In this document: piece by piece, positions 11,370-21,259 of the stretch
Numbering within the stretch: position 1 is the first letter of the stretch
Layout: each line of letters begins with the position of its first letter
NCBI GenBank assembly: GCA_019693395.1
Contig: JAAMXP010001722.1
Location: forward strand, 1 to 31,537
Reading direction: 5' to 3'
DNA: 31,537 bases
From: Ettlia oleoabundans
Taxonomy: Eukaryota > Chlorophyta > Chlorophyceae > Chlamydomonadales
Notes under the pieces: model-generated
Databases searched by the model: none
Told to the model about the DNA's origin: nothing
What the model saw: only the letters and a program-made list of their open reading frames with translations
Made by a program: the position numbers and the translations under genes

Positions 11370-13288
11370 GTGAGGACAGGACGTGCAGCGGCAGCTTGCC
11401 CACTTCATCAGCTGTCTGTTGCCAAGTGGCACCCTTTGTGCACGCTTGTTGCCATCTTATCTTACGTAGGTACGGTCAAACATATGGGCATATGCTCAGA
11501 ACCAACTTCCGGCGCACCGTCATTCTCGAGAAGCGGAACAAGGTGCGGTCTGCTACGCCACAACTGGCATGTGCTACTCGGCTGCTGCTGCTGCCTGTTG
11601 CATCTACAGTGCTGTCAGGCGCGCGTGTCATGCAGGTCTTTGCCATCATTCGCACGAGCCAAGTGTTGCTGATGGCGTTTGTGGTGGCTACCCTGTTCTG
11701 GCGGGAGGACAAGAACAGTGTTGAAGATGGCAACCTGTTCTTTGGGGTTCTCTTCTGTAAGCAGGGGTGCGAGATAGAGGGTCAAAAGGGTGTGTCTGAA
11801 GCCAGCGTTCCCAGTTTACTTGGCAGAGCTGCTGGTCGGATTGTAAGAACCTGTTTGCAGAGGTTTCTCGTATTTCCAGTTCAACTGCCTGACTACATAC
11901 CGCCCTGTTCCCGGCACCTGCCAGACTCGATATTGTACATGTTGCTGGGAGCCATCAGCGAGATGCACCTGCTCGTGGACCGACTGAGGTGAGGGGAAGG
12001 GAGCACGCATCTACAGATCAAACCACTTGTTATTATGTACCAGCCCGCCAGCACGCCCAACTGTCAGTCGCCCCGCTTTCTGCTGGCGGGAGCCTGACTG
12101 TGCCGTAAACAAGGATGATACCGCTGCTGCAGCGTGTTCTTCAAGCAACGTGACATGAACTTCTACCCCGGTGAGGCCGTTACATCCTGCCAGCGAATGG
12201 AGCTGAGGGTGGTGCCAGCTGCACTGCACATTTGGCTGTGGCAGCTTTCCATTGTGCTAATGCCCGTGGCTGCAGGCTGGTGCTTTGCCATCCCCACCTT
12301 TCTCCTCAGGGTGCCCTGGAGCTTCCTTGAGGCCACCATCTGGACACAGATGGTGTGCTGCGCTGCTTTCTCGATTACAGCATTGCCCTACTGCATCCGT
12401 CCCAGATTGCCACACGTTAGATGACTGCAAACCTGCGATGCCCTACAGCTGAATGCGTACAGCTACCCCTTGTTTTGTTGCAGGTGTATTGGTTAGTTGG
12501 TTTCAGCCCATCTGTCCGCTTCCTCATGTTCTGGTGAGTTGCGGCAGTTGCCACAAAGCAGTTGCCACAAAGCAGTTGCCACGAAGCAGAACTGTTGGCT
12601 GCCTCCCGTTACCTCATGTGCCCGAGGTCACTGTTGCCAAAACCTGCTGTGCCCCGGGTTACAGGCTCCAGCTCTTTCTCATCAACATCTGGTCCGTGGT
12701 CTTCTTCCAGGTTTGTGTTAGGTAGTGATGGGTGCAAATGTCACTGCATGCCTGCTGGCTATCTGTTTCACTTTGCCGCCTAGTGTTCTACTACCGCTGC
12801 CGCAACTTCAACTAATTGCATCATTGCTCACTTTGGCAGTTAATAGCAGCTGTCACACGGGATGATACCATTGCTACCAGTGTCGGCTCCTTCTTCCTGC
12901 TGCTCTTCATCAACCTTACCGGTACGATCGCATTTGACCAACTAGCTGGGGCTTGCTTTACACAGCGTTTGGAATTGGGCGGCTTTGAACGCTGCGTTGT
13001 GCCAAGCAGAGTAAGATTGAGGATTCAACAGTAGTTGTTTGCAGGTTTCGTCCTGAACAAGAGTGACATTCCTCCGTGGTGGCTGTGGGGTGAGTTTTCC
13101 TGGCAATGCCAGCCACCAATTGTTAGCTGCAATGGTGTTGTCTTCTCACAGGCTGGTGCTTGTTGTGCAGCCATGTAGTTAGAGCTTCGCTGCCGTTGCA
13201 GGGTACTGGCCCAATCCCTTTGCTTATGTCACGCGTGCACTGGTAGGTTTGTTTGTGTCACCATACTGTATCAGCCAGTCATGGATTG

Positions 13289-13372
<84 letters not shown>

Positions 13373-16300
13373 CGCCAAATCTGCAGACGAGTATCTGCTT
13401 TATGCCACGCGGTTCAAAACTATTACAAAAAAAACCTTGCTACGCCGCAGGCCATCAACGAGTTCACTTCTGGCAACTGGATGCGTCCCGACCCCAACAA
13501 CCCCGGAGAAATGCTGGGCATCCAAGTCCTACGGTTCAGGTTCGCTGCCTGCAACAGGAAGCACATTGCAGCGCTTGCCGCTGAAAGGCCTCCAGCACAC
13601 AAAACCAGTTCGTTGCTGTGTGCCTTTCAGGGTGCAGCCGCTTAACTACTTAATTAATTGCTGTGCTCAACTTATCTATTCCCCTCCGCCCACTGCTGGA
13701 GCAGCCCGCTATCTGCGTGCCTGCCGCCCTTCTGCCTGCCTAACTGCCCCATCTCTGTCGTTGTGCAGGGGGTTTCCTACTGATTACTGGTGGTGCTGGG
13801 TTGCCGTCGGTTTTATGCTGGCCACACTGGCGATCATCATTCTTCTTTTCATTGCAACCCTGACCTTCATTGGAGGTACATTATTACTACTTTCCAGTGT
13901 CAGATTTGTATCAGCAGGGAGGGCATGTAATGTATCCCCAATCATCTTATGCATCTCCGGTGTTGGTTGTAGACCTGCTCATTTATTGCCAATGCTTGTC
14001 CCGCTACACCCTGCAGCCCCCCAGCCGCGCCGCACCATCACTCCTGAGGCGCTCCAGGACTTTCAGCTGAGTCGCAAGGCATTGATCAGCCCCCGTTCCT
14101 CAGTCACTGATCAGGTGTGAGCGTGTTCATGTGCATGAGTAGAACACGTTTTATCGCAGTTATTCTCACAGTTTGTGCTGTGTTTTTCAAAGCAATGGAG
14201 CCGATTGGTACTTGGCTCCTGGTTGCAGGACATGGCTGAGAGGGGTATTGCATCCTGGCCATCATCCCCCCACGGCTCGCAAGCCACATACAGTTGGAGC
14301 GGGCGAGCTGCGGCTGCTGACGTTGGGGCACCTGCCGGATCTGACGGTAAAATGGGTCGTGTCACAGCCGCGCGACTGGACGACTCGGCGGCAGGTATTC
14401 AATATTCGGCCACCTCGTCGCCAGCTGTGGAGGCTGCTACCACCCACACCAGCAGGCCAGACATTGATGGGCGACAGACACTGCCCAGCTTCTCTGCTGG
14501 CATCCGCGGTGTGCTGGGCTACAGCGGACCTGGCAGCAAGCAGGCCACAGGTGGAGTGCTGGAGGCTGAGCGCAGCGCCTTCACTGACGTTGCTGGCCGT
14601 TCCTTCAGCATTGGATCAACCGAAGAGTAAGTGCTTCATGAGATTTTACGGGCGCCTGCTGCCAATCTGTCAGGCTTCTCGTACTCTTTCTTCCATATTT
14701 TGCTTGACATGAACATCTTGCAGTGTTTTTCGCTGGCGCCCCATCAGTGCCACCCTGCCTCCCATCATCCTGCAGGCCCATCAGCCCTCGGCGCTCTACC
14801 CTGATGCGCGCCAGCCAGCGCATGAGCCACGCATCCCAGGTTTCCGAGGTGTACCGCCAGCGCACGGCAATTCGTTTCGATCCTTTGGCCATGACCTTCC
14901 GCAATGTGGAATACTCTGTTCCTCTGCCGCCTGTGAGTAACCGGGGTGATGTGGTTGGTCAGGAAAATGCACCTGACTGCTTGTTTACTCCATTGAGGTG
15001 AATGTTGCTGGGATGAGCACTCTGTTCCTTTACAGGATGCTGATCGGGAGCATGCGGATGTGCCCGCGTCTGGGCCACACCAGGGAGCTCTTCGCCTGTT
15101 GAAAGGAATTGACGGCGTGTTCCGCCCTCATGTCCTGACAGCGCTGATGGGTGCTTCGGGTGCTGGTGAGTGGATTGGAGGGCAAGGAACGGTGCTTATG
15201 TCCAGATGACTGGGCAGCCCCCCGCGCNNCCCCCCTCCATCCCCACACACACACACCACACACACGCCCGCACACACATTTGGCATGTCTTCCCTTGCAT
15301 CTGTCATTCAGGCAAGAGTACCCTGCTGGACTGCCTAGCAGGTCGTAAGGTGAGTCGCACAAGCTGCTGCTGGCAATGCTATTCGCGTGCTACCGCTGCT
15401 TTTGCGCCTGAACCTGGCCTGTCAGCACATCTGACTCCTGATAAACTGCCCCTATTGCTGTGCTGCACAGACCACGGGCCTGATTACAGGCGACATCAGG
15501 GTCAACGGCTTTCCCAAGGACCAAAGCACCTTCTCTCGCATCATGGGGTGAGCAAGTCTGGGCGCGGTCCGTGGAATTGCTGTGCTAGAGCAATGACAAT
15601 AACAAGCACGGATGCGAACAAACAAGCTTGACAATATATTTCTACTGCCCCGTAACCTGCTCTCCTGCTGCCAGATATGTGGAGCAAACCGATATTCACA
15701 TGCCCCAGACCACAGTGGCGGAGGCATGCCACTTCTCCGCCCGCCTGCGCTTGCCCACTTCTGTGGAATCAACCACGCGTGAGGCCTTTGTGGAAGAGGT
15801 CAGAGCTGCTGCTGCCCTGTTTGTATGTCAGGGGACGCTGGAGGGCACGAGAAGGTGTTGGGACTCTAGCGATATGAGTTCCCACCTGGCAGCAGAGCAG
15901 CTGAAAGGCCGGGTCGCCAATCATGAACAATTTAAGCAGTTAATGCGCCGCTTGACATGGCCAGTTACACCGCTGCCCCTGCTGCAGATCATGGCACTTG
16001 TAGAGCTGGACAAGCTGCGAAATGCGTATGTGGGGGTGCCGGGCGTCAGCGGGTTGAGCGTGGAGCAGCGCAAACGCCTCACGCTGGCGGTAAGGGCCAC
16101 ATAGCGATTCAACAGCATTGCACACTGATTCTTGCAGACATGCTGTGCTTGCCAAGATGTTGAGGAAAATAGAAAGAAGCATGTCTGTCTGTCTGCAGCA
16201 TGGCCACTGGCATCATCTTGCTTTTGACTGTGCTGCAGGTGGAGCTTGCTGCCAATCCAACAATAGTTTTCATGGGTATGTTGTTGTTCGAGCAGACCCA

Positions 16301-19300
16301 ACAAAATATGTATTGGAAAGGCTCAGCGGTGCATCCTACGTCAGTCCGGCACAATTGTTCTAAGGTGGGTTCTTAACTAGGAACTCTCCTTCCTGCATCC
16401 CATCAACCCCATGCAGATGAACCAACCAGTGGCTTGGATGCACGTGCTGCGGGTGTGGTCATGGATGCCGTGCGTGCAACAGTGGACACAGGCCGCACAG
16501 TGAGCCTCTCCTGCAAATGTTGCCAGATGCCACTGCTGTTATTTGCTGTTTCATAGCTTGTTGGGAGTCGCACATCTCCTGCCTTGTAAGCAGGCGCCGC
16601 CAAAACTGTGTGCAGGTGGTTTGCACCATTCACCAACCCAGCGTTGATATCTTTGAGGTGAAGAGACAATCTCCATGCTGGGCCGCTATTTTGACCTGCT
16701 TGTTGTGCTGTGATGGCCCGCCACGTAGCAGCTGTCTGCAAGCGCCCATTCCCAGGAGCATGGCCATCACAGCAAGCATAGCCACTCCTCTGTGCTCATG
16801 TGCCCCACAGCCATAGCATGCCCCGCAGGCATTTGACGAGCTGCTGCTGCTTAAGCCAGGCGGCTCAACCGTGTACTTTGGGCCGCTGGGTGACGACAGC
16901 CAGGCGCTGATCCAGTACCTACACAGCATACCAGGGGTGCCGCCCCTCCCAACCAATCACAACCCAGCAAACTGGTGAGCTGCCTGCTCGTGACCGGGGA
17001 GAAAAGGTAGTGAGCGTAGAAACTAGCAGTGTTTGCCAGCCTGCCCCATTAGGCGTAGATGGGCGCCAAGTCCTCCAGTGCGGCTGATGTGGTGGCTCAG
17101 CTTGCCAGGCATATACCTGGACTTCACTTCCGCCTGCCTTAATTCCAGCTTGTCACCCTACATGCTTGTCGTTTGATGCCAGGCCTATCTGCTTGTCTGT
17201 GCCTGCCCCCCCTGCAGGATGCTGGATGTGACCAGTCCAGGCAGCGAGGAGACGCTGGGGGTGGACTTTGCCGACCTGTACCGCCGTAGTGAGCTGGCAA
17301 GGTGGGGCATTACCACCTCCGCCAGCTCAGCGTGGGAAAATGCAGCCCCCTCCGAGACATTTTTCTCAGCTGGTTCTTTCCATTTGGCACCTCATTCTAG
17401 TCTTCCTGGCAAGCTTGCAGTGAGATGGAGACTGTGATATCACGCCACCATGAGCCAAAGCCGGGTGCCGAGCCAATAAGGTAGCGCACTGAGGCAGGGA
17501 ACTGGCCAGCATGTGGGCACCTTGGGCTGTACCTGCTCACTCACATGCGCTAGAATAGTAGGGTACCCACCTGCACCTGATGCCACCCGGTTGCTGCAGT
17601 TACACCGAGCTGCATGTGTCGGGATGGAAGGAACAGTTCTGGGTGAACCTGAAGCGCAACTTCACAGTCTACAACCGCGCACCAGGTATGGCGGCCTTTG
17701 TCCATGAAGCAGTGTACATATATTTCCAACTGCTGTGGTTCATTAAGGCAGCATGTTGCCAGAGATTGCATGACAGCCCTTGGCACCCATCATCCTGCTG
17801 TACCTGTGCATCTGCTGTACCTGTGCATGGTGTATGCTGCGCATGAGCAATACTATCTCACTTCAGCAATATGCCTGTGCAGAATACAATGTTACCAGGA
17901 TCATCATCACCATTTTAGTTGGTGTGGTGTTTGGCAGCCTATTTTGGAGACAGGGAAATGACACCTCCACCGTTGCTGGAGTGCTCAACGTCATGGCAAG
18001 TGGCCTCCATCGGGAGTAGAAGCGGGGACAACAGGGCTCTGCCATTATTCTTGCCCGCTCCTCCGGCATTGCTGTGCGATTTCTCAACCCCGTGCCTGTT
18101 CTTTTTGTATGCCCTCGGGTTGTTGTGCAGCAGAGCCAGTGCACAGCCAAGAATGACGCCTGCTTCTGTGTTTCCGCTTGCAGGGTGTGCTTTTCAGCTC
18201 CACCCTGTTCCTGGGCATCACAAACTGCCTGACAGTGCAGCACCTCATTGCAGCGCAGCGCACCGTCTTCTACAGGTGTCTGCATGCTGGCCTGTAGCAG
18301 GACTGGGTTGGATTGGGTTGCCATGCTGTGGTGGCATGCTCTGTGATGGCGACCAACCTAACTTGCACAGACGGATATGTGGTATCGGCAATGCTGCTGT
18401 AGCCTGCACGTCATGCAAGCTGTTTTGCTGGCTGCCTGCAGGGAGCATGCGGCTGGCATGTACAGCGTGTTCCCCTTTGCCCTCGCACAGCAGCTGGTGG
18501 AGCTGCCCTACATCCTGGTGCAATCGGTTCTTTATACATCCATTGTGTACTGGTGAGTGAGGTTGTTCCTGTGGTATTCACAACAGCATGACAGCAGAAC
18601 ATGCTGCGATGCTCAGGTTGTGCTATCTGCTATCCACAAAGAGGCAGAAGCAGAAGGCCACACAGGGAAATGAGCTGAACACCTGCTTATTGCAGGATGG
18701 TGTGGTTCGCCCGAGATGCCGCCAAGTTCTTCTGGTTCTTCTTCTACTTCTTCCTCACCTTGTGGGTGAGCTCCCTCTACTGCTGCATGGTGGATGTATG
18801 CTTCTCCCCAGCAGCTTGCACCGCTCCCCAGCGGGGCAATGCACTGACATCATTAATAAAGAGCAGCATGTGGTGACTAATCAATCACCCATTTGGCCCG
18901 CACATCTGATGCAGTACTTCACCACTTTGGGCATAGCGGCAGTCAACCTGACGCCCTCAGTGCCCTTGGCCAATGTGCTGTGCTCCTTCTTCTTCGGCTT
19001 CTGGAACTTGCTCTCAGGTGGGAATATGCGGTCGAGCGCAAACCAAACGAGATAGTCGCTTAGCCAGGATGACCCCAAAGAGTCAACAAGCATTTGGGAG
19101 CTGCCCTGCCCATTGTTGAGCTGCCTTCCCAAGAAACAACTTTCCATGACTGTCACAGGCTTCCTCATTCCAATCCCATCCATGCCTGGCTACTGGGTAT
19201 GGGCGGCATGGATCAATCCCGTCATGTGGTGAGTAGCCGCTGCTGCCGCCGCAGCCGCAGCCGCAGCCGTTGGTACTGCATCTGACCGCTTGGCCTCTAT

Positions 19301-20049
19301 GCTGCATGCTGGACACTTGTGTAGTCGACTCTACAACTCTGGAAATTAGAAATCGCAGCATGGCTTAGTAACTTAGCAGACATAACCGTAGGTGGTGATG
19401 GTTTTGCTGTGTGTGGGAGGCTGTGGGTGGGCTGGGGCCGAGGGTGCCTGGGCTCATTCAAGAGCTCGAGAGCTTCGTCTTAATCTGCTGCTTTCTTCAG
19501 GAGCATTTATGCGCTGGTGATCACACAGCTTGGAAATTTGAACAACCAGTTCATTACAGGCAAGCGGCGACGGCATGTATATCGTGCCACCTGCATGGAC
19601 GGAGCTGTACAGAGTGTTGCACATGTGTTGCACTCTGCCATTGTTCCGGCTGTAGCGTGTGTGTTTGCGCTTGCTGTTGCTATTGCAGATTTCACCGGTG
19701 TCACCAGAACAATTCCCCAATTCCTGTCGTACCGCTTTCAGTACGAAACTTACATGAAAGGTGCGTGATGTCGTAGGGGTTGTGGGGGGTGGGCGCGGGT
19801 GCGATGGGGGGTGGGGTGGGGGTGGGGTGGGGGCTGTGCACGTGGGTACGCGCGTGGAGAGGGGCAGGACCGCGTGCTGTTGGGGCAAAGTCAGGCGATA
19901 GCTTTGCAGATGTTGCAGATGAACCAACACTTTGATACGGGCCTGTTCACTTTGCAGGGGTTATTGTTGCAATCTTGTTGGCCTACGTGCTGGCCTTCTC
20001 CAGTGCGGCTATGCTGGCGCTCAAGCTGATCAACTTCCAGCGCCGCTAA
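7157..20049 (+). CDS. ABCG: Full-size ABCG transporter, pleiotropic drug resistance (PDR) type, 53 exons
   Basis: The model joins 53 exons (4830 coding bases, 1609 residues) with unbroken phase; exon coordinates are in the five block entries that follow. Order is NBD1-TMD1-NBD2-TMD2, the reverse topology of PDR/ABCG proteins, ending in the family hallmark INFQRR. Both Walker A motifs are intact (GPPGSGKST at 204, GASGAGKST at 1052), with signatures SGGQKKR (346) and SVEQRKR (1160). Members export lipids, terpenoids, hormones or xenobiotics across the plasma membrane using ATP; the substrate here is unknown. The start at 7157 sits in a good context (GCGGCCATGA). At 1609 residues it is longer than typical plant PDRs (about 1450), mainly from the N terminus and a 133-residue linker exon. 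Five introns use GC donors, at 8780, 10361, 10685, 17996 and 19560. TGTAA at 20258 may end the transcript. Confidence 0.95.
12544..12589 (+). repeat. 14-base tandem repeat, three copies plus a partial, in ABCG intron 23
   Basis: Units start at 12544, 12558 and 12572 and read GCAGTTGCCACAAA (the third has one change), followed by a partial GCAG. It lies wholly inside the intron 12534-12664 and is a small minisatellite. Confidence 0.85.
13287..13370 (+). repeat. (TGCC)21 microsatellite in ABCG intron 27
   Basis: Twenty-one perfect tetranucleotide copies lie in the intron 13243-13450, ending about 80 bases before the acceptor. All plus-strand frames through it are open, which creates spurious open frames with a Pro/Ala/Cys/Leu pattern. 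The perfect copies suggest recent expansion or polymorphism. Confidence 0.95.
14017..14932 (+). other. ABCG gene exons 30-32: linker between TMD1 and NBD2
   Basis: Exons: 14017-14114, 14229-14626, 14776-14932. Exon 31 is by far the longest (398 bases) and encodes about 133 Ser/Ala/Gly-rich, low-complexity residues (829-960) without family resemblance; it is probably a disordered, possibly phosphorylated linker. Exon 32 returns to conserved sequence, with [18 protein letters not shown] preceding NBD2. An alternative acceptor at 14723 would put exon 32 in the wrong frame, so 14776 was chosen. Confidence 0.8.
15036..17480 (+). other. ABCG gene exons 33-43: NBD2
   Basis: Exons: 15036-15165, 15312-15349, 15471-15547, 15675-15798, 15988-16089, 16239-16275, 16417-16499, 16616-16657, 16829-16974, 17218-17301, 17421-17480. 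Motifs: [18 protein letters not shown], Walker A GASGAGKST split over exons 33-34, Q-loop [14 protein letters not shown], signature GLSVEQRKR, Walker [13 protein letters not shown] (D1183, E1184) and H-loop [11 protein letters not shown] (H1216). NBD2 therefore has the catalytic His that NBD1 lacks. The small exon 43 (60 bases) was placed because phase and the short NBD2-TMD2 spacing require it. Confidence 0.9.
15228..15229. other. Two undetermined bases next to C-rich and CA-rich repeat in ABCG intron 33
   Basis: NN follows a C-rich run and is followed by a C-run and then CA-rich sequence to about 15280. It is inside the intron 15166-15311, so the coding model is not affected. It marks a collapsed or low-quality homopolymer. 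Confidence 0.95.
17600..20049 (+). other. ABCG gene exons 44-53: second transmembrane domain
   Basis: Exons: 17600-17685, 17883-17995, 18184-18275, 18442-18552, 18696-18765, 18915-19017, 19159-19228, 19501-19559, 19689-19760, 19958-20049. Landmarks: [117 protein letters not shown] and the terminal [11 protein letters not shown]. All match the order expected for PDR TMD2. The introns after exons 45 and 51 begin with GCAAG. Confidence 0.9.
19776..19833 (+). other. G-rich tract with G-quadruplex potential in ABCG intron 52
   Basis: At least eight runs of three or more G, separated by one to six bases, lie on the transcribed sense strand just after the donor of intron 52 (19761-19957). This fits the general pattern for G-quadruplex formation in the pre-mRNA. 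No function is implied by sequence alone. Confidence 0.6.
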
Positions 20050-20098
20050 AGCATCAGCAGCCGTGGGAAAGTACAGTGCATCACCTAGCGCCAAAACT

Positions 20099-20106
20099 TA
20101 TAAATA
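20099..20106 (+). promoter_or_regulatory. TATA box for the SET-domain gene
   Basis: TATAAATA lies 50 bases after the transporter stop codon. A start site about 30 bases downstream (near 20135) would place the first ATGs of the SET gene just inside the transcript. It is the only convincing TATA box I found in the window. Confidence 0.55.
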
Positions 20107-20179
20107 CACTCCGTGGTGTCGACACATGTTTCTGCATGTCTCACCACGGTGTGAAGTGGCGAGGACCCGCCGCCATGTC

Positions 20180-21259
20180 ATGTGCAGCAGAGCTCTGGTA
20201 TGCCCAGGGCTGCAAATCGCGTTGTTGCATTGCCTAGCATACGTGCTGATGTTGTTGTGTAAAACAGACTATGCAGCTGAGGAAGAAGCCTCTTCATCAG
20301 GGTTTGAGTGGTTGGACACCTGCGTCCTCGATGATCAGTTGCCGGGTCACATCGGATGCGAATGCCCAGCAGGAGCTTGCAACAGCGGGTCATGCCCATG
20401 CCTCTCGGCAAGGCCCTTTCGAAACGGTTCCCTTGAGCAGCGCCCGGCGTTAGCGCCAGCGCTATGTGCAGCCGACTGCTGCCTGACAGAATGCGGCCCT
20501 AGCTGCAGCTGCCGCGGTGCATGCGACCTAGGGTGGTCTTGTGGTGCCCCTCCAGCCCGTCGGCCACCCGCCGTCACTTTGAGGAAAGTTGCCGGGAAAG
20601 GCTGGGGCGTTGTTGCTGGCGAATCAATACCAGCGGGCACCATGATGGGACAGTACTTGGGAGAGTACATAACAAATGCAGAAGCTCAGCGCCGGCTGGA
20701 AGCATATGACGCAGAGGGCAAAGGGCATGCCTTGTTGGTGAGGCGGGCCGTCTTATGTGTTGTGATGCTTGCAGTGCTATGGCATAGCTTATGCCTCCTG
20801 CTGGTCAACATACCCGACGTTGCACAGCACCTGCTGCTCTGCTGGCAGGTGCTGAGGGAATGGCTTCCATCTCGCACCACCTCAATACGCATCAATATTG
20901 ATGCCACGAAGCGCGGCAACCTTGGGCGTTTTTTTAATCATGCTTGCGACGGTGGCAACTTGAAGCTGATTCTGGGCAGGTGGGTAGCAGGAGCAACAAA
21001 GTCATCCTTGTGGATGTCACAACTGCTGCTTGTGGCATCCATTAACCAGCTATGCGCGANNNCCCCCCCCCCCCCCCCCCCCGGCTGCAGACGTACTGGC
21101 TGCCTGCTTCCCCGAGTGCTGTTCATAACAAGCAAAGCAGTACAGCAGAGCGAGGAGCTCACTTGGTGTTATGGGCCGCCCAATACTGGGCCTGAAGGCA
21201 GGCCATGCTACTGCGGCACAGCTGCCTGCTTGGGTTACATGCCGCACGAGCCATGCTAG
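20180..21259 (+). CDS. SUVR3: SET-domain histone lysine methyltransferase, SUVR3-like, 3 exons
   Basis: Exons 20180-20737, 20849-20979, 21091-21259 give 285 residues. A Cys-rich pre-SET region begins near residue 60 (GCECPAGAC, then CLTECGPSCSC). SET motifs follow: KGWGV (140), YLGEYIT, the INIDATKRGNLGRFFNHAC block (201-219) and ELTWCYG (253-259). A post-SET CYC-x4-C cluster (269-276) ends the protein. The DATxxGNxxRFxNHxCDGGN block and short overall length resemble plant SUVR3, so transfer of methyl groups from S-adenosylmethionine to a histone lysine is expected. Two positions differ from the canonical SET pattern: NHAC for NHSC, and WCYG where many enzymes have a DYG. The start is uncertain: 20180 is the first in-frame ATG well downstream of the TATA box; 20249 is also possible, and an ATG at 20175 has the best context but the wrong frame. 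Confidence 0.85.
   Translation: MCSRALVCPGLQIALLHCLAYVLMLLCKTDYAAEEEASSSGFEWLDTCVLDDQLPGHIGCECPAGACNSGSCPCLSARPFRNGSLEQRPALAPALCAADCCLTECGPSCSCRGACDLGWSCGAPPARRPPAVTLRKVAGKGWGVVAGESIPAGTMMGQYLGEYITNAEAQRRLEAYDAEGKGHALLVRRAVLCVVMLAVLWHSLCLLLVNIPDVAQHLLLCWQVLREWLPSRTTSIRINIDATKRGNLGRFFNHACDGGNLKLILGRWVAGATKSSLWMSQLLLVASINQLCAXXPPPPPPGCRRTGCLLPRVLFITSKAVQQSEELTWCYGPPNTGPEGRPCYCGTAACLGYMPHEPC
20258..20262 (+). terminator. TGTAA polyadenylation signal, probably for the ABCG gene
   Basis: TGTAA, the usual chlorophyte signal, occurs 209 bases after the transporter stop. It lies inside the predicted 5' coding part of the next gene, so the two transcripts would overlap. A chance match is possible. 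Confidence 0.4.
21060..21082. other. NNN plus a 20-base C run at the 3' end of SET-gene intron 2
   Basis: Three undetermined bases (21060-21062) precede an uninterrupted C run (21063-21082) that ends eight bases before the acceptor at 21090. The run probably serves as the polypyrimidine tract. True length is unknown, so the intron length (111 as given) is not exact. Confidence 0.9.

Larger units (their letters stand above)
11470..13875 (+). other. ABCG gene exons 18-29: first transmembrane domain
   Basis: Exons: 11470-11542, 11636-11756, 11925-11988, 12133-12170, 12276-12352, 12484-12533, 12665-12710, 12840-12921, 13045-13089, 13202-13242, 13451-13539, 13769-13875. Family landmarks appear in order: [79 protein letters not shown], and [11 protein letters not shown] before the last helix. 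These correspond to the helices and the extracellular loop of the PDR family. Introns 18 (11543-11635) and 19 (11757-11924) are multiples of three and contain no in-frame stop. Confidence 0.9.

Noticed and set aside
13249..13645. Open frames with repeated Leu-Pro-Ala-Cys units, and a CRISPR-like look, at the TGCC array
   Set aside because: It is a simple tetranucleotide microsatellite with no spacers, inside an intron flanked by transporter exons; a four-base period opens all frames.
15799..15987. Possible extra 63-residue coding insertion before the NBD2 signature
   Set aside because: The frame is open, but family sequence runs directly from FVEE to IMALVEL when the segment is spliced at good GT and CAG borders; kept as a finding, not as coding sequence.
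20063..20179. Longer N terminus for the SET gene from 20063
   Set aside because: Position 20063 is GTG, not ATG, and the segment lies around the TATA box and expected transcription start; the residues look random.
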